A DNA stretch of 64,000 nt from contig NZ_FWXT01000001.1 of NCBI RefSeq assembly GCF_900176535.1, positions 868,001-932,000 of the forward strand. The letters run 5' to 3'. Numbering within the stretch: the stretch's first letter is position 1; every line of letters begins with the position of its first letter. The stretch comes from Pedobacter africanus. GTDB taxonomy: Bacteria; Bacteroidota; Bacteroidia; Sphingobacteriales; Sphingobacteriaceae. A model generated the notes under the pieces. It made no database searches, was not told the DNA's origin, and saw nothing but the letters and a program-made list of their open reading frames with translations. Position numbers and translations under genes: made by a program. This document shows, one piece after another, positions 1-7,739 of this stretch.

Positions 1-27
1 ATTATAGGTACTCATATTTCTGTTCAA

Positions 28-732
28 TTATTGAGTGGCATGTAAACCACATTCCTTTTTTGACTGATCTTCCCACCACCAGCGACCAGCCCTGAAATCT
101 TCTCCTTCACGGACCGCCCTGGTACAGGGGGCACAACCTATACTCGGAAAGCCTTTATCATGTAAGGTGTTGTAGACAATATTGTGTTTCTTGATATAGG
201 CTTTTACCTCATCCAGCGACCAGCCGAATATCGGATGGAATTTGATCAGTTGGTTTTGCTCGTCCCACTCCAGGTCAATCATATCTGTACGGTTCAAAGA
301 CTGCTCAGCCCTGATGCCGGTCACCCACAGCTCATTTCCTTTTAAAGCCCTTCTCAATGGTTCCAGTTTTCTGATACCGCAGCACTCCTTCCGGTTCTCT
401 ACTGATTCATAAAAGCTGCTTGGTCCTTTGCTATCTACCATTTTCTGCAAAGCATCTGCCTGTGGGAAATAAGCGTGGATCGGCTTTTTGTAAACCTCAA
501 GCGTACGGTTCCATACGTAATAGGTTTCCGGAAACAAGCGACCTGTTTCCAGGGTAAACACTTCTATAGGCAGATCGTTCGCAAAAATCATGTGCGTAAT
601 CACCTGGTCTTCCCAGCCAAAACTTGTTGAGAATACGATCTTTCCCGGATAAGCAGCTGCAAGATATGCCAATGCCGCTACCGGGTCAAGCCCTTTAATT
701 TTTTCTCCTATAGCTATAAGCTTCGTATTCAT
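28..732 (-). CDS. cysH: Phosphoadenylyl/adenylyl-sulfate reductase
   Basis: This enzyme reduces activated sulfate (APS or PAPS) to sulfite in cytosolic sulfate assimilation. The 234-residue protein has an adenylyl-binding N-terminal half, a CC pair at residues 117-118 (ECCGIRK) and a CxxC at 200-203 (GCAPC). This is the four-cysteine set that holds a 4Fe-4S cluster in APS-type reductases, so APS is the likelier substrate. The catalytic ECGLH motif is near the C-terminus (Cys228). Its ATG overlaps the upstream stop by 4 bp, which shows translational coupling in the operon. ATP sulfurylase is not in the window and may lie to the left. Confidence 0.95.
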   Translation of the reverse strand: MNTKLIAIGEKIKGLDPVAALAYLAAAYPGKIVFSTSFGWEDQVITHMIFANDLPIEVFTLETGRLFPETYYVWNRTLEVYKKPIHAYFPQADALQKMVDSKGPSSFYESVENRKECCGIRKLEPLRRALKGNELWVTGIRAEQSLNRTDMIDLEWDEQNQLIKFHPIFGWSLDEVKAYIKKHNIVYNTLHDKGFPSIGCAPCTRAVREGEDFRAGRWWWEDQSKKECGLHATQ

Positions 733-1325
733 TGTTGTTCTTTATCTAAAGGCTTCATCAAAATTTCTGTTACTTCATTCAGGCGCTGCACCTTTGAGCT
801 AAAATCGCCCTTCAGCATATTTCTCAATATCTGCATCTGTTTTAGCGTAATGTTCAAACTATTGGGCAGACTATCGGTGAGCACTTCCTTTAGGCGCTTG
901 GCAATGGTTGGCGATTTGCCATTGGTACTTATGGCTATCTTCAGGTCGCCCTTCTGCACTACCGACCCGAGATAAAAATCGCACAATTCAGGTTTATCAG
1001 CCACATTAACCAGTAAACCACGTTTATTGGCTTCCCTTTTTACCTCTGCGTTCAGCTCATTGTTATTGGTAGCGGCAACCACAAGATTGATCCCCTCCAG
1101 ATCCGATGCTTCAAAACTTTTCTGCACCACGTCAACTGTAGGAAATCCTGCAGCAAAAACACTTAGTTCGTCAATTACCGTTTCAGCCAAGACAGTGACC
1201 CTGGCATGGTTGCTATTGTTCAGCAATGCCATTAATTTCTCTAAGCCAACAGGCCCAGCCCCTATAACCAGGGTATGCAGCTCGTTTAGCTTTATGAAAA
1301 CCGGAAATAACTGATTGCCTTCCAT
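729..1325 (-). CDS. Precorrin-2 dehydrogenase / siroheme synthase N-terminal type
   Basis: It probably oxidises precorrin-2 to sirohydrochlorin with NAD, and may add ferrous iron, to make siroheme for the sulfite reductase of the same operon. The 198-residue protein has the Rossmann motif VIGAGPVGLEK near residue 20 and the family signature AATNNNELN...ANKRGLLVNVAD in the middle, ending with the helical region of the CysG N-terminal/Met8 family. It lacks the methyltransferase half of full CysG, which is encoded by the next gene upstream (1330-2121). It is separated from that gene by 4 bp and overlaps cysH by 4 bp. Confidence 0.92.
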   Translation of the reverse strand: MEGNQLFPVFIKLNELHTLVIGAGPVGLEKLMALLNNSNHARVTVLAETVIDELSVFAAGFPTVDVVQKSFEASDLEGINLVVAATNNNELNAEVKREANKRGLLVNVADKPELCDFYLGSVVQKGDLKIAISTNGKSPTIAKRLKEVLTDSLPNSLNITLKQMQILRNMLKGDFSSKVQRLNEVTEILMKPLDKEQQ

Positions 1326-1329
1326 TGCG

Positions 1330-2121
1330 TTAAAGTTCTTCTTTTAGTGCCTGATAAAAATCCCTGATCGGCTGAAACGATGGATGCAATGAAACCACTT
1401 CTCCAAAAACCAGCAACGCCGGCGCCTTGATTCCCTTTTCTTCTACCAGTTCAACTATGGTGTCTACTATGCCAATAGCCAGCTTCTCATTTTCGGTAGA
1501 GCCGCTTTGTATAGCGGCTACAGGCAGTTGGTGTTTACCTTCATTTTTGAACAGTTTCACAATCTCTTTAAGCTTACCTAAGCCCATCAATACCACTACA
1601 GTAGCTTTAGATCTGGCTGCTTCATATAAATCGTTGGAGATCTGCCCAGAGGCTGTTGTACCTGTAACTACCCAGAAGCTTTCACTAAGGCCACGATGCG
1701 TTACAGGAATCTGCTGCAGGCCGGGAACGGAGATGGAACTCGACAAACCAGGAACCACCGATACCGGGATGCTATATCCCGCAGCAAAATCCAGTTCCTC
1801 ATATCCTCTGCCAAAAACAAAAGGGTCGCCGCCTTTCAAGCGCACTACGTGGCCATAGTTTAAAGCATAATCTACCATAAGTTTGTTAATGGTATCCTGC
1901 CCGTAAGAATGCTCGCCCGATCTTTTGCCCACGTATACCTTAATCGCTTCAGGCTGGGCATAGGCCAGCACATCCTCATGCACCAGGGCATCGTACAGCA
2001 CCACATCAGCAGCTTTAAGCGCATTTACTGCTTTTATGGTCAGCAGTTCCGGATCACCCGGCCCAGCACCTACCAAAGTTATTTTCGGTTCTCTTATCAT
2101 TGTATTTTTCTCCCTGATCAT
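1330..2121 (-). CDS. cobA: Uroporphyrinogen-III C-methyltransferase (SUMT)
   Basis: It methylates uroporphyrinogen III to precorrin-2 with S-adenosylmethionine, the first committed step to siroheme. The motifs VGAGPGDPELLT near the N-terminus, VRLKGGDPFVFGRG near residue 100 and VPGLSSSISVPGLQQIPVTHRG are those of SUMT. The start is uncertain: the first ATG (2121) overlaps the sulfite reductase stop by 4 bp, while a second ATG at 2100 begins the conserved MIREPKITLVGAG and has a GGGAG about 9 nt upstream. The duplicated MIRE at both starts is unusual. Together with the next gene downstream it replaces a fused CysG. Confidence 0.93.
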   Translation of the reverse strand: MIREKNTMIREPKITLVGAGPGDPELLTIKAVNALKAADVVLYDALVHEDVLAYAQPEAIKVYVGKRSGEHSYGQDTINKLMVDYALNYGHVVRLKGGDPFVFGRGYEELDFAAGYSIPVSVVPGLSSSISVPGLQQIPVTHRGLSESFWVVTGTTASGQISNDLYEAARSKATVVVLMGLGKLKEIVKLFKNEGKHQLPVAAIQSGSTENEKLAIGIVDTIVELVEEKGIKAPALLVFGEVVSLHPSFQPIRDFYQALKEEL

Positions 2122-4208
2122 GACACTTTTTCGGCTCTGGCATTTTTAATGCCTGTATAAAAATCTTCCGCCAGCTTCAAATAAGCTTTCGCAAATTCTT
2201 CTGTAGGCTCGTTCTTGTTAATTTGTAATACCCGGTCGTTAAACGATCCATCCAACTGTACTTCCCCGGTCTGCACATAGTGATTGTCAAACTCCCTGAT
2301 CACGCCAATCTGCGTGCTGCTGTTCACACCTTTGTCCAGCAGCAATGCCTTGGCCGCACTTACATATACCGCATAGGTATGGTAAATGGCGTCGGCCCAG
2401 GCGCCATTGGCATAAGATGCCCTTGCCCATTCCAGCTTTTCATCCGATTCCAGCAATAACGTAGCTACCAGATCTATCACCACCCCTGCACATTCCCCTA
2501 CACCAATTGCGGTTACAAAAGTTTCCTCATGGCCCCAGTCTACAAACTCTTCATCTTTCAAATTTGTGAGGTCAGCCAGTGGTTTCAGCAGCTGATAAAA
2601 ATAATCCTTAGTCTGCCTGTCATAATAAGCATGAAAAGTCTCGGTATCACCGCTGTTGGCAGCAAAATCATTCAGCAATACTCTTAATACATCGGTTGCA
2701 CGTTTTGAAGGCGCCTTGATTACCCTTTCAGCTACCCGGCCTTCGCCGTCGCCAACAGTACCACCTCCAAGCATCACCTGTACAGCCGGCACTACTTTGC
2801 CATTGGCTTTTACAGAGCTTCCGTGGAATCCAATATGTGCAAGTCCATGCTGTCCGCATGAGTTCATACAGCCACTGATCTTTATTTTGATGTCTTTCTC
2901 GTAAACCAGTTCCGGATATTCTTCATACACCAGTTCTTCCAGGGCTACCGAAAGCGACATAGAGTTCGAAATCCCCAGGTTACAAGTGTCTGTTCCGGGA
3001 CAGGTAGTCACGTCGGCCACACTATCAAATCCTGGCTTGGCAAAGCCGAGCTCATTAAGAGCTACATACAACCCTGGCAATGCGGTTTCATGTGCAAATT
3101 TCAGCATCAATCCCTGGTTCTGGGTAACCCTTATTTCATCCGCCACATAGGGAGCAATAGCAGCTACCAGTTTGCGGGCTTCTTCTGTAGGGATATCCCC
3201 TTTGGTTACTTTAATATAAACAGCAAAATAACCTTCCTGCTTTTGCGGCACCACATTGGTGGCACGCCAGTGTTTGTAAGCCAGGTTATCTGTCACTTCC
3301 AGCGCCGGATAATCAATCCGTTCAGGCAATGCCGGCTGTGGCACTGTGTTGCGGTCTATTTTAAAAGATTTCACTTTATTGGCAATCCGCTCCTCTTCAA
3401 TTAAACGCAGTACTTCTTCCAATCCAAGCTTCTGCACCAGGTATTTTAAGCGGGCCTTATTGCGGTTGGTCCTTTCGCCATAGCGGTCGAATACCCTTAA
3501 CATGGCTTCCGCATAGGGAATGATCTGGTCTTCATGTAAAAATTCATGTACCAGTTCGGCCAGGAAAGGCTGTGCGCCTAAACCGCCACCCAATAAAACC
3601 TTAAAGCCTCGTTCGCCCTGCTCACTTATTTTTGGAATAAAACCAAGGTCATGTATATAGCTGAAGGCCGTGTCCCTGTCGTCCGAGGAAAAAGCGAATT
3701 TGATCTTCCGTCCCATTTCCTGGCAGATAGGATTGCGCAGAAAGTAGCTGAAAAAGGCATGGGCATAAGGCGATACATCAAAAGGCTCGTTCGGATTGAT
3801 GCCCGCATCAGGAGAAGAAGTCACATTCCTAACCGTATTGCCGCAAGCCTCGCGAATGGTCACGTCGTCCTGTTCCAGTTCTTCCCAAAGCTCCGGGGTC
3901 CGGTCTAGGCTCACGTAATGGATCTGTATATCCTGACGGGTAGTGAGGTGCAGGTTCCTGCTGGCATACTTATCAGACACGTCCGATATCCGCAGAAGCT
4001 GCTTAAAAGTTACCTTACCAAAAGGCAGTTTAATGCGGATCATCTGGACCCCCGGCTGCCTTTGCCCGTAAATGCCACGGGCCAGGCGCAGGCTTCTGAA
4101 TTTTTCATCATGGATTTTACCTTCGCGAAATTCCCTGATCTTTTTTTCCAGATCAATGATATCTTTTTCGACAACAGGATTCTCTAACTCTGTCCTAAAA
4201 CTTTGCAT
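2118..4208 (-). CDS. Sulfite reductase hemoprotein with C-terminal HEPN-like extension
   Basis: This siroheme and 4Fe-4S enzyme probably carries out the six-electron reduction of sulfite to sulfide. It has the nitrite/sulfite reductase ferredoxin-like half domains and the four cluster ligands Cys403, Cys409 (CPGTDTC) and Cys447, Cys451 (CMNSC). A nitrite reductase role is possible from the family alone, but the cysH and siroheme neighbours favour sulfite. The 696-residue protein is about 150 residues longer than a plain hemoprotein: residues about 545-696 form an all-helical extension that resembles HEPN domains. It is the first gene of the operon after the leader at 4209-4347. No flavoprotein or ferredoxin partner is present in the window. 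Confidence 0.92.
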   Translation of the reverse strand: MQSFRTELENPVVEKDIIDLEKKIREFREGKIHDEKFRSLRLARGIYGQRQPGVQMIRIKLPFGKVTFKQLLRISDVSDKYASRNLHLTTRQDIQIHYVSLDRTPELWEELEQDDVTIREACGNTVRNVTSSPDAGINPNEPFDVSPYAHAFFSYFLRNPICQEMGRKIKFAFSSDDRDTAFSYIHDLGFIPKISEQGERGFKVLLGGGLGAQPFLAELVHEFLHEDQIIPYAEAMLRVFDRYGERTNRNKARLKYLVQKLGLEEVLRLIEEERIANKVKSFKIDRNTVPQPALPERIDYPALEVTDNLAYKHWRATNVVPQKQEGYFAVYIKVTKGDIPTEEARKLVAAIAPYVADEIRVTQNQGLMLKFAHETALPGLYVALNELGFAKPGFDSVADVTTCPGTDTCNLGISNSMSLSVALEELVYEEYPELVYEKDIKIKISGCMNSCGQHGLAHIGFHGSSVKANGKVVPAVQVMLGGGTVGDGEGRVAERVIKAPSKRATDVLRVLLNDFAANSGDTETFHAYYDRQTKDYFYQLLKPLADLTNLKDEEFVDWGHEETFVTAIGVGECAGVVIDLVATLLLESDEKLEWARASYANGAWADAIYHTYAVYVSAAKALLLDKGVNSSTQIGVIREFDNHYVQTGEVQLDGSFNDRVLQINKNEPTEEFAKAYLKLAEDFYTGIKNARAEKVS

Positions 4209-4225
4209 ACTAATTGGTCTTATCT

Positions 4226-4260
4226 AAAAAAAGCCCCTCTGTCTGTAAGACCGGAGAAGC
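4226..4260 (-). terminator. Intrinsic terminator (attenuator) in the cys operon leader
   Basis: On the minus strand GCTTCTC (4260-4254) pairs with GAGGGGC (4239-4233), counting G-U pairs. An inner GTCT/AGAC stem closes on a TAC loop, and seven U residues follow (4232-4226). The hairpin sits 18 nt before the sulfite reductase ATG, inside the leader and ahead of the whole operon. Readthrough would therefore have to be regulated. Its location just after a Cys-rich leader ORF points to attenuation. Confidence 0.75.
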
Positions 4261-4275
4261 TTCAATATTTCATCT

Positions 4276-4333
4276 CAACAGCCTATAATCTTACCCGCAC
4301 ATGCAGTACATGTCAGGGCAAAAAAGGCTGTTG
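4276..4333 (-). promoter_or_regulatory. Leader stem enclosing the leader peptide Cys codons
   Basis: CAACAGCC on the minus strand (4333-4326) pairs with GGCTGTTG (4283-4276), giving an 8-bp outer stem. Inside it CCC/GGG (4318-4316 with 4296-4294) and ACATG/CATGT (4313-4309 with 4303-4299) can form a second hairpin. The three Cys codons of the leader ORF lie within this structure, so a stalled ribosome would open it. The alternative pairing with the terminator was not worked out. Confidence 0.6.
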
Positions 4334-4347
4334 TTCGTTCTGTTCAT
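4291..4347 (-). CDS. Cys/Met-rich leader peptide of the sulfur assimilation operon
   Basis: This is an 18-codon ORF: MNRTNNSLFCPDMYCMCG and a TAA stop. It has Cys at codons 10, 15 and 17 and Met at 1, 13 and 16, a composition that fits a sensor of cysteine (or methionine) supply. The ATG comes only 4 nt after a TATATTTG -7 box (4352-4359), so the transcript may be leaderless or nearly so. A stem overlaps the Cys codons and an intrinsic terminator follows before the sulfite reductase start. Codon composition, position and RNA structures are seen in the sequence; the attenuation role is inferred by analogy with amino acid leader peptides, including cysteine leaders known in Actinobacteria. It could also be a chance ORF within a riboswitch. 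Confidence 0.65.
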   Translation of the reverse strand: MNRTNNSLFCPDMYCMCG

Positions 4348-4351
4348 AAAG

Positions 4352-4359
4352 CAAATATA
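4352..4359 (-). promoter_or_regulatory. -7 box (TATATTTG) of the cys operon promoter
   Basis: TATATTTG matches the Bacteroidota TAnnTTTG consensus and precedes the leader ATG by 4 nt. No TTG -33 box is found at the usual distance, which suggests an activator. The element ACTATTCCTGTA (4367-4378) lies 7 bp upstream and has a close relative ahead of the cysteine desulfurase. Confidence 0.6.
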
Positions 4360-4644
4360 TAAAGTATACAGGAATAGTAGTATATTATTTTATAAAAAAC
4401 ATACAAAACACTAAACATCAATACATTAATTTAACAAAACCCAAAGTAAAAAATGCCATAATAAAATTTCACACCTGCAATACCTCCCTGCTTCAAAGAA
4501 AATATACCCGCTCAGAGCGTGTATTTTCTCTCTAAAAATTCCATGCAACAAACACTACCCGTTTTATTTTCTAAATGTCATATAATGTAACACCGCAAAC
4601 ACTTTAGCATCCAAGCTGTACTTTTAAAAATTCTAAAAAAATAA
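4360..4644. other. Intergenic region between divergent cys operon and metallophosphoesterase
   Basis: It is AT-rich and holds the upstream part of the cys promoter on one side. A hairpin-forming inverted repeat lies in it: AGAAAATATAC (4497-4507) with GTGTATTTTCT (4519-4529), one wobble pair, and a GCT/AGC extension inside. The repeat is not followed by a clear U-run, so it is not a convincing terminator. No gene was recognised here. Confidence 0.5.
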
Positions 4645-5835
4645 ATGAAGCGAAAAATAAACCTGCTGCCCTTTGCCATCATCACTATACTGTTCTTTCT
4701 GTTAAACAGTTATGTATTGTCCGGCATTCATACCCTCAGCAGCAATCCCATCATCACCCCCCTCTTCTGGACTTTTATATTTGTGGTAACTGCCGCGCTC
4801 ATCTATTCGATTGTCCGGATGCGCGACAATGGCATGGACCTTTTCTTCAAAATAGCCACACACGTTTTTCTCGTCTTATTTGTCAGCGAACTCATTTTCA
4901 TCCTGGTACTCCTCCCTGGGGATGCCTACCACCTGCTGCTGGGCAAGCCCCGCAACATTTACTGGGTAGAGTTTGCACTGGCCCTTTTTATATTCAGCAT
5001 CCTGATTTTTGTTTACGGCATCATCAGGGGCAAATATGCCTATCGCATCATTAAACATACACTGTTTTTTGATGACCTGCCGGAAAATTTTGATGGTTTC
5101 ACCATTACCCAGATCTCGGATGTACATGCGGGCAGCTTTCAAAGCCCCCGGTCTGTACAAAAAGGGATCAACCTCATCAAAGCCCAAAAATCAGATCTGT
5201 TTGTTTTTACCGGCGACCTGGTCAATAATAAAGCGGAAGAGATCACACCCTGGATCGGTCATTTCTCACAGATCAAAGCGCCATACGGACAATTCTCTGT
5301 GCTCGGCAATCACGATTATGGCGATTACATCAAATGGGAAAGCGAAGCTCTAAAGCGCGCCAACCTACAGCAACTCAAAACCTACCATGCCGAGCTGGGC
5401 TTCAGGTTACTGCTGGATGAGCATGTGGAGCTCTACAAACATGGCGAAAAAATTATCCTCGCTGGTGTAGAAAACTGGGGACTTGGCTTTGGCGAGCGGG
5501 GCGACCTGCAAAAAGCCCTGACAGGTGTAGACCCCAATGATTTTAAGGTCCTCCTTTCCCACGACCCCACCCACTGGGATTCAGAAGTGAAAAAGCTGCC
5601 CTCAAAAGTTCATTTGACTTTATCCGGCCATACCCATGGCATGCAGTTCGGCATAGAGGCCTTTGGCATCAAATGGAGCCCGGTTAAATACCGCTATGCC
5701 CACTGGGCAGGAATTGCTTCCGAGAATGGCAGGTTCCTCAACATCAACCGGGGTTTCGGCTTTCTTGGTTTTTCCGGCCGTGTAGGCATCTGGCCCGAAA
5801 TTACTGTTATTGAACTGAAGAAAACCCGTAACTAA
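4645..5835 (+). CDS. Membrane-anchored metallophosphoesterase (YkuE-like)
   Basis: This is a calcineurin-like phosphoesterase with a membrane N-terminus. Residues 1-140 hold about four hydrophobic segments. The catalytic domain follows with ISDVHAGSF near 155, GDLVNN near 190, GNHDYG near 225 and SGHTHGMQFG near 330, which are the dimetal-binding motifs. The family includes YkuE-type phosphohydrolases, but the substrate cannot be read from sequence. It stands alone, divergent from the cys operon, and its 396-residue length is normal for membrane-anchored members. Confidence 0.88.
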   Translation: MKRKINLLPFAIITILFFLLNSYVLSGIHTLSSNPIITPLFWTFIFVVTAALIYSIVRMRDNGMDLFFKIATHVFLVLFVSELIFILVLLPGDAYHLLLGKPRNIYWVEFALALFIFSILIFVYGIIRGKYAYRIIKHTLFFDDLPENFDGFTITQISDVHAGSFQSPRSVQKGINLIKAQKSDLFVFTGDLVNNKAEEITPWIGHFSQIKAPYGQFSVLGNHDYGDYIKWESEALKRANLQQLKTYHAELGFRLLLDEHVELYKHGEKIILAGVENWGLGFGERGDLQKALTGVDPNDFKVLLSHDPTHWDSEVKKLPSKVHLTLSGHTHGMQFGIEAFGIKWSPVKYRYAHWAGIASENGRFLNINRGFGFLGFSGRVGIWPEITVIELKKTRN

Positions 5836-5891
5836 TTTATCACAGAAAGGTTGTTTTCCAACAAAATGGGTATTGAATTGTTTAAATTCTA

Positions 5892-5899
5892 TACTTTTG
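5892..5899 (+). promoter_or_regulatory. Candidate -7 box (TACTTTTG)
   Basis: TACTTTTG fits TAnnTTTG and lies 36 bp before the CDP-alcohol phosphotransferase ATG. A TTG at 5873-5875 is 16 bp upstream, a little closer than usual. Confidence 0.45.
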
Positions 5900-5935
5900 C
5901 ACGCATACACTCAAAGTGTATAGATAAAGCCTTAA

Positions 5936-6664
5936 ATGGAAGAGAACAAACTAAGAGAAGAAACTTTGACCACATCTGCCGGTACTGACGATTTAAAAAG
6001 AGTATTTCAGGATAGAAAGCGAACAAATATTTTAAACACGGCCGAACAAAAAACCATCTCTTACCTGGTCACAAGGGTCCCCGGTTTCATATCTTCCAAC
6101 ATGCTCACCTTTACCGGCACTTTTGGTTCTGTATTGGTTCTGGCAGGATTTATCCTGGCCACCTATCTGTTGGACAGGAACTATCTCTTATTAGGTGTGC
6201 TGGGTCTGGCCATCAACTGGTTTGGTGATTCTCTGGACGGTCGCATCGCTTATTACCGCAACATTCCGCGCAAATGGTATGGTTTTTCTCTAGATATCAT
6301 TATGGACTGGGTGAGTACTGTGCTGATTGGCCTCGGTTATATGGTATATGCCCGTGGCAAATATGAACTGATAGCCTTTGTTTTTGTGGTGCTATACGGC
6401 TGGGCAATGATCATTTCGCAACTTCGTTACAAGATCACCGATATCTACAGTATCGATTCCGGGGTGGTAGGCCCAACAGAGATCAGGATAATTGTAGCCA
6501 TCATACTCGTCCTGGAAGTGGTATTCGGACACCTGATCGAGTACTTTGCCGGCGGCATCTGTATCACTCTTTTTATGATCAACATTATTGATACCAGGAA
6601 ATTATTAAAACTGGGAGACATTAGAGATAGTTTGGAGCGGAAGGCTAAAAAGAACGCTGCTTAA
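5936..6664 (+). CDS. CDP-alcohol phosphatidyltransferase family protein
   Basis: It is an integral membrane enzyme that would move a phospho-alcohol group from a CDP-alcohol to an acceptor alcohol, usually in phospholipid or inositol-phosphate lipid synthesis. The family motif appears as GDSLDGRIAYYRN...GFSLDIIMDW near residues 100-125, with the aspartates for metal and CDP binding. About six hydrophobic segments surround it. The first 45 residues are hydrophilic. Its stop overlaps the GtrA start (TAATG), so the two are co-translated. The acceptor is unknown. Confidence 0.87.
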   Translation: MEENKLREETLTTSAGTDDLKRVFQDRKRTNILNTAEQKTISYLVTRVPGFISSNMLTFTGTFGSVLVLAGFILATYLLDRNYLLLGVLGLAINWFGDSLDGRIAYYRNIPRKWYGFSLDIIMDWVSTVLIGLGYMVYARGKYELIAFVFVVLYGWAMIISQLRYKITDIYSIDSGVVGPTEIRIIVAIILVLEVVFGHLIEYFAGGICITLFMINIIDTRKLLKLGDIRDSLERKAKKNAA

Positions 6665-7098
6665 TGAGTAAAAGGAAATCTGTTTTTGTATTTGCCAAGG
6701 CACAGGTTTCTGCTTTTACAGGCGGGTTGCTCGATTACGGTGTAATGATCTTTTGCACTGAGCTGCTGCACATCCATTACACCATATCTATAGCCATTGG
6801 CGGAATCATTGGTGCTGTGCTTAACTTTTCGGTGAACCGCTACTGGACATTCAATGCCAACCAGGCCAACCACTCGCCGGTAGGCTTCCAGCTTGTTAAA
6901 TTCATATTTGTTGTTGCAGGCAGTATTGCCCTCAAATCATCCGGCACCTGGCTGGTTACCAACGGCCTGCACATCGATTACAAGATCAGCCGCATCATGG
7001 TCGATATCATCGTATCCCTCGGATTTAATTACGTCCTGCAAAAGTATTGGGTGTTCCGGAAACAGCCAACAAAAGAATTACACCAGACCGATTTCTAA
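6664..7098 (+). CDS. GtrA family membrane protein
   Basis: It is a 144-residue protein with four hydrophobic segments and the GtrA-type pattern FTGGLLDYGVMIF...GAVLNFSVNRYWTF...NYVLQKYWVF. GtrA proteins are thought to take part in moving lipid-linked sugars across the membrane. Here it is coupled to a CDP-alcohol phosphotransferase, which suggests a shared role in envelope lipid or glycolipid building. Its 3' end overlaps the convergent ExbD gene by 4 bp. Confidence 0.88.
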   Translation: MSKRKSVFVFAKAQVSAFTGGLLDYGVMIFCTELLHIHYTISIAIGGIIGAVLNFSVNRYWTFNANQANHSPVGFQLVKFIFVVAGSIALKSSGTWLVTNGLHIDYKISRIMVDIIVSLGFNYVLQKYWVFRKQPTKELHQTDF

Positions 7099-7604
7099 AA
7101 GATCTTGTGTGCTTTCAGGAAATGCTGCTCTTCCGCAGTGATGTGGTCATCATCTATTGCCGGTGCAGCAGTAATTTTAGCAATCCGCAACTCATCCATA
7201 ATGTCCACAAAATTCTTATAGCTGGAACCACTTGTAGGCTTAACGATAATAAACAGTGTTTTCTTTGCATCATTGTTGTTCTTCAGCGCAACCATATCCC
7301 TGTTCCGGATAATGGACTGCCTTACCTGACCAAAACCCTCTATAACCGGCTGGTTCTTGCCTGCCTCTCCCATATACCAGGCCAGTTTATTATTCTTTCC
7401 CAATAAAATGGTCATGCTCCGTGATGCTGGTACAGGCTCCTGATGGCCATCTTCAGATTCATCTGGCTTGGCAATATCCATTGCAACAGGTTTCGACAAG
7501 GAAGTAGTTAACATAAAAAATGTAATGAGCAGGAAAGCCAGGTCTACCATTGCGGTTAAGTCTACCCTGGGCGTTGCTTTTCTGATGGTATTTAATTCTG
7601 CCAT
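7095..7604 (-). CDS. ExbD/TolR family biopolymer transport protein
   Basis: The protein has a short cytosolic N-terminus and one membrane helix (VDLTAMVDLAFLLITFFMLTTSL) that contains the proton-relay Asp of ExbD/TolR, followed by a periplasmic domain of about 125 residues. ExbD works with ExbB and TonB to drive outer-membrane transport. No exbB or tonB is adjacent, so this is a stand-alone copy like the extra ExbD genes common in Bacteroidota. Its length of 169 is normal. Confidence 0.88.
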   Translation of the reverse strand: MAELNTIRKATPRVDLTAMVDLAFLLITFFMLTTSLSKPVAMDIAKPDESEDGHQEPVPASRSMTILLGKNNKLAWYMGEAGKNQPVIEGFGQVRQSIIRNRDMVALKNNNDAKKTLFIIVKPTSGSSYKNFVDIMDELRIAKITAAPAIDDDHITAEEQHFLKAHKIF

Positions 7605-7739
7605 TATCTCTTGTTTTTAAGGTTTATACCTGATGATTTAAACAGATGATGCGGGGCTTGCAGCAATTCCATATGCATAATATCAATTTTAAAAGTTTAA
7701 TTTTACTGTTAAAACCGATATCCTTAAAAGAGGCATTTT

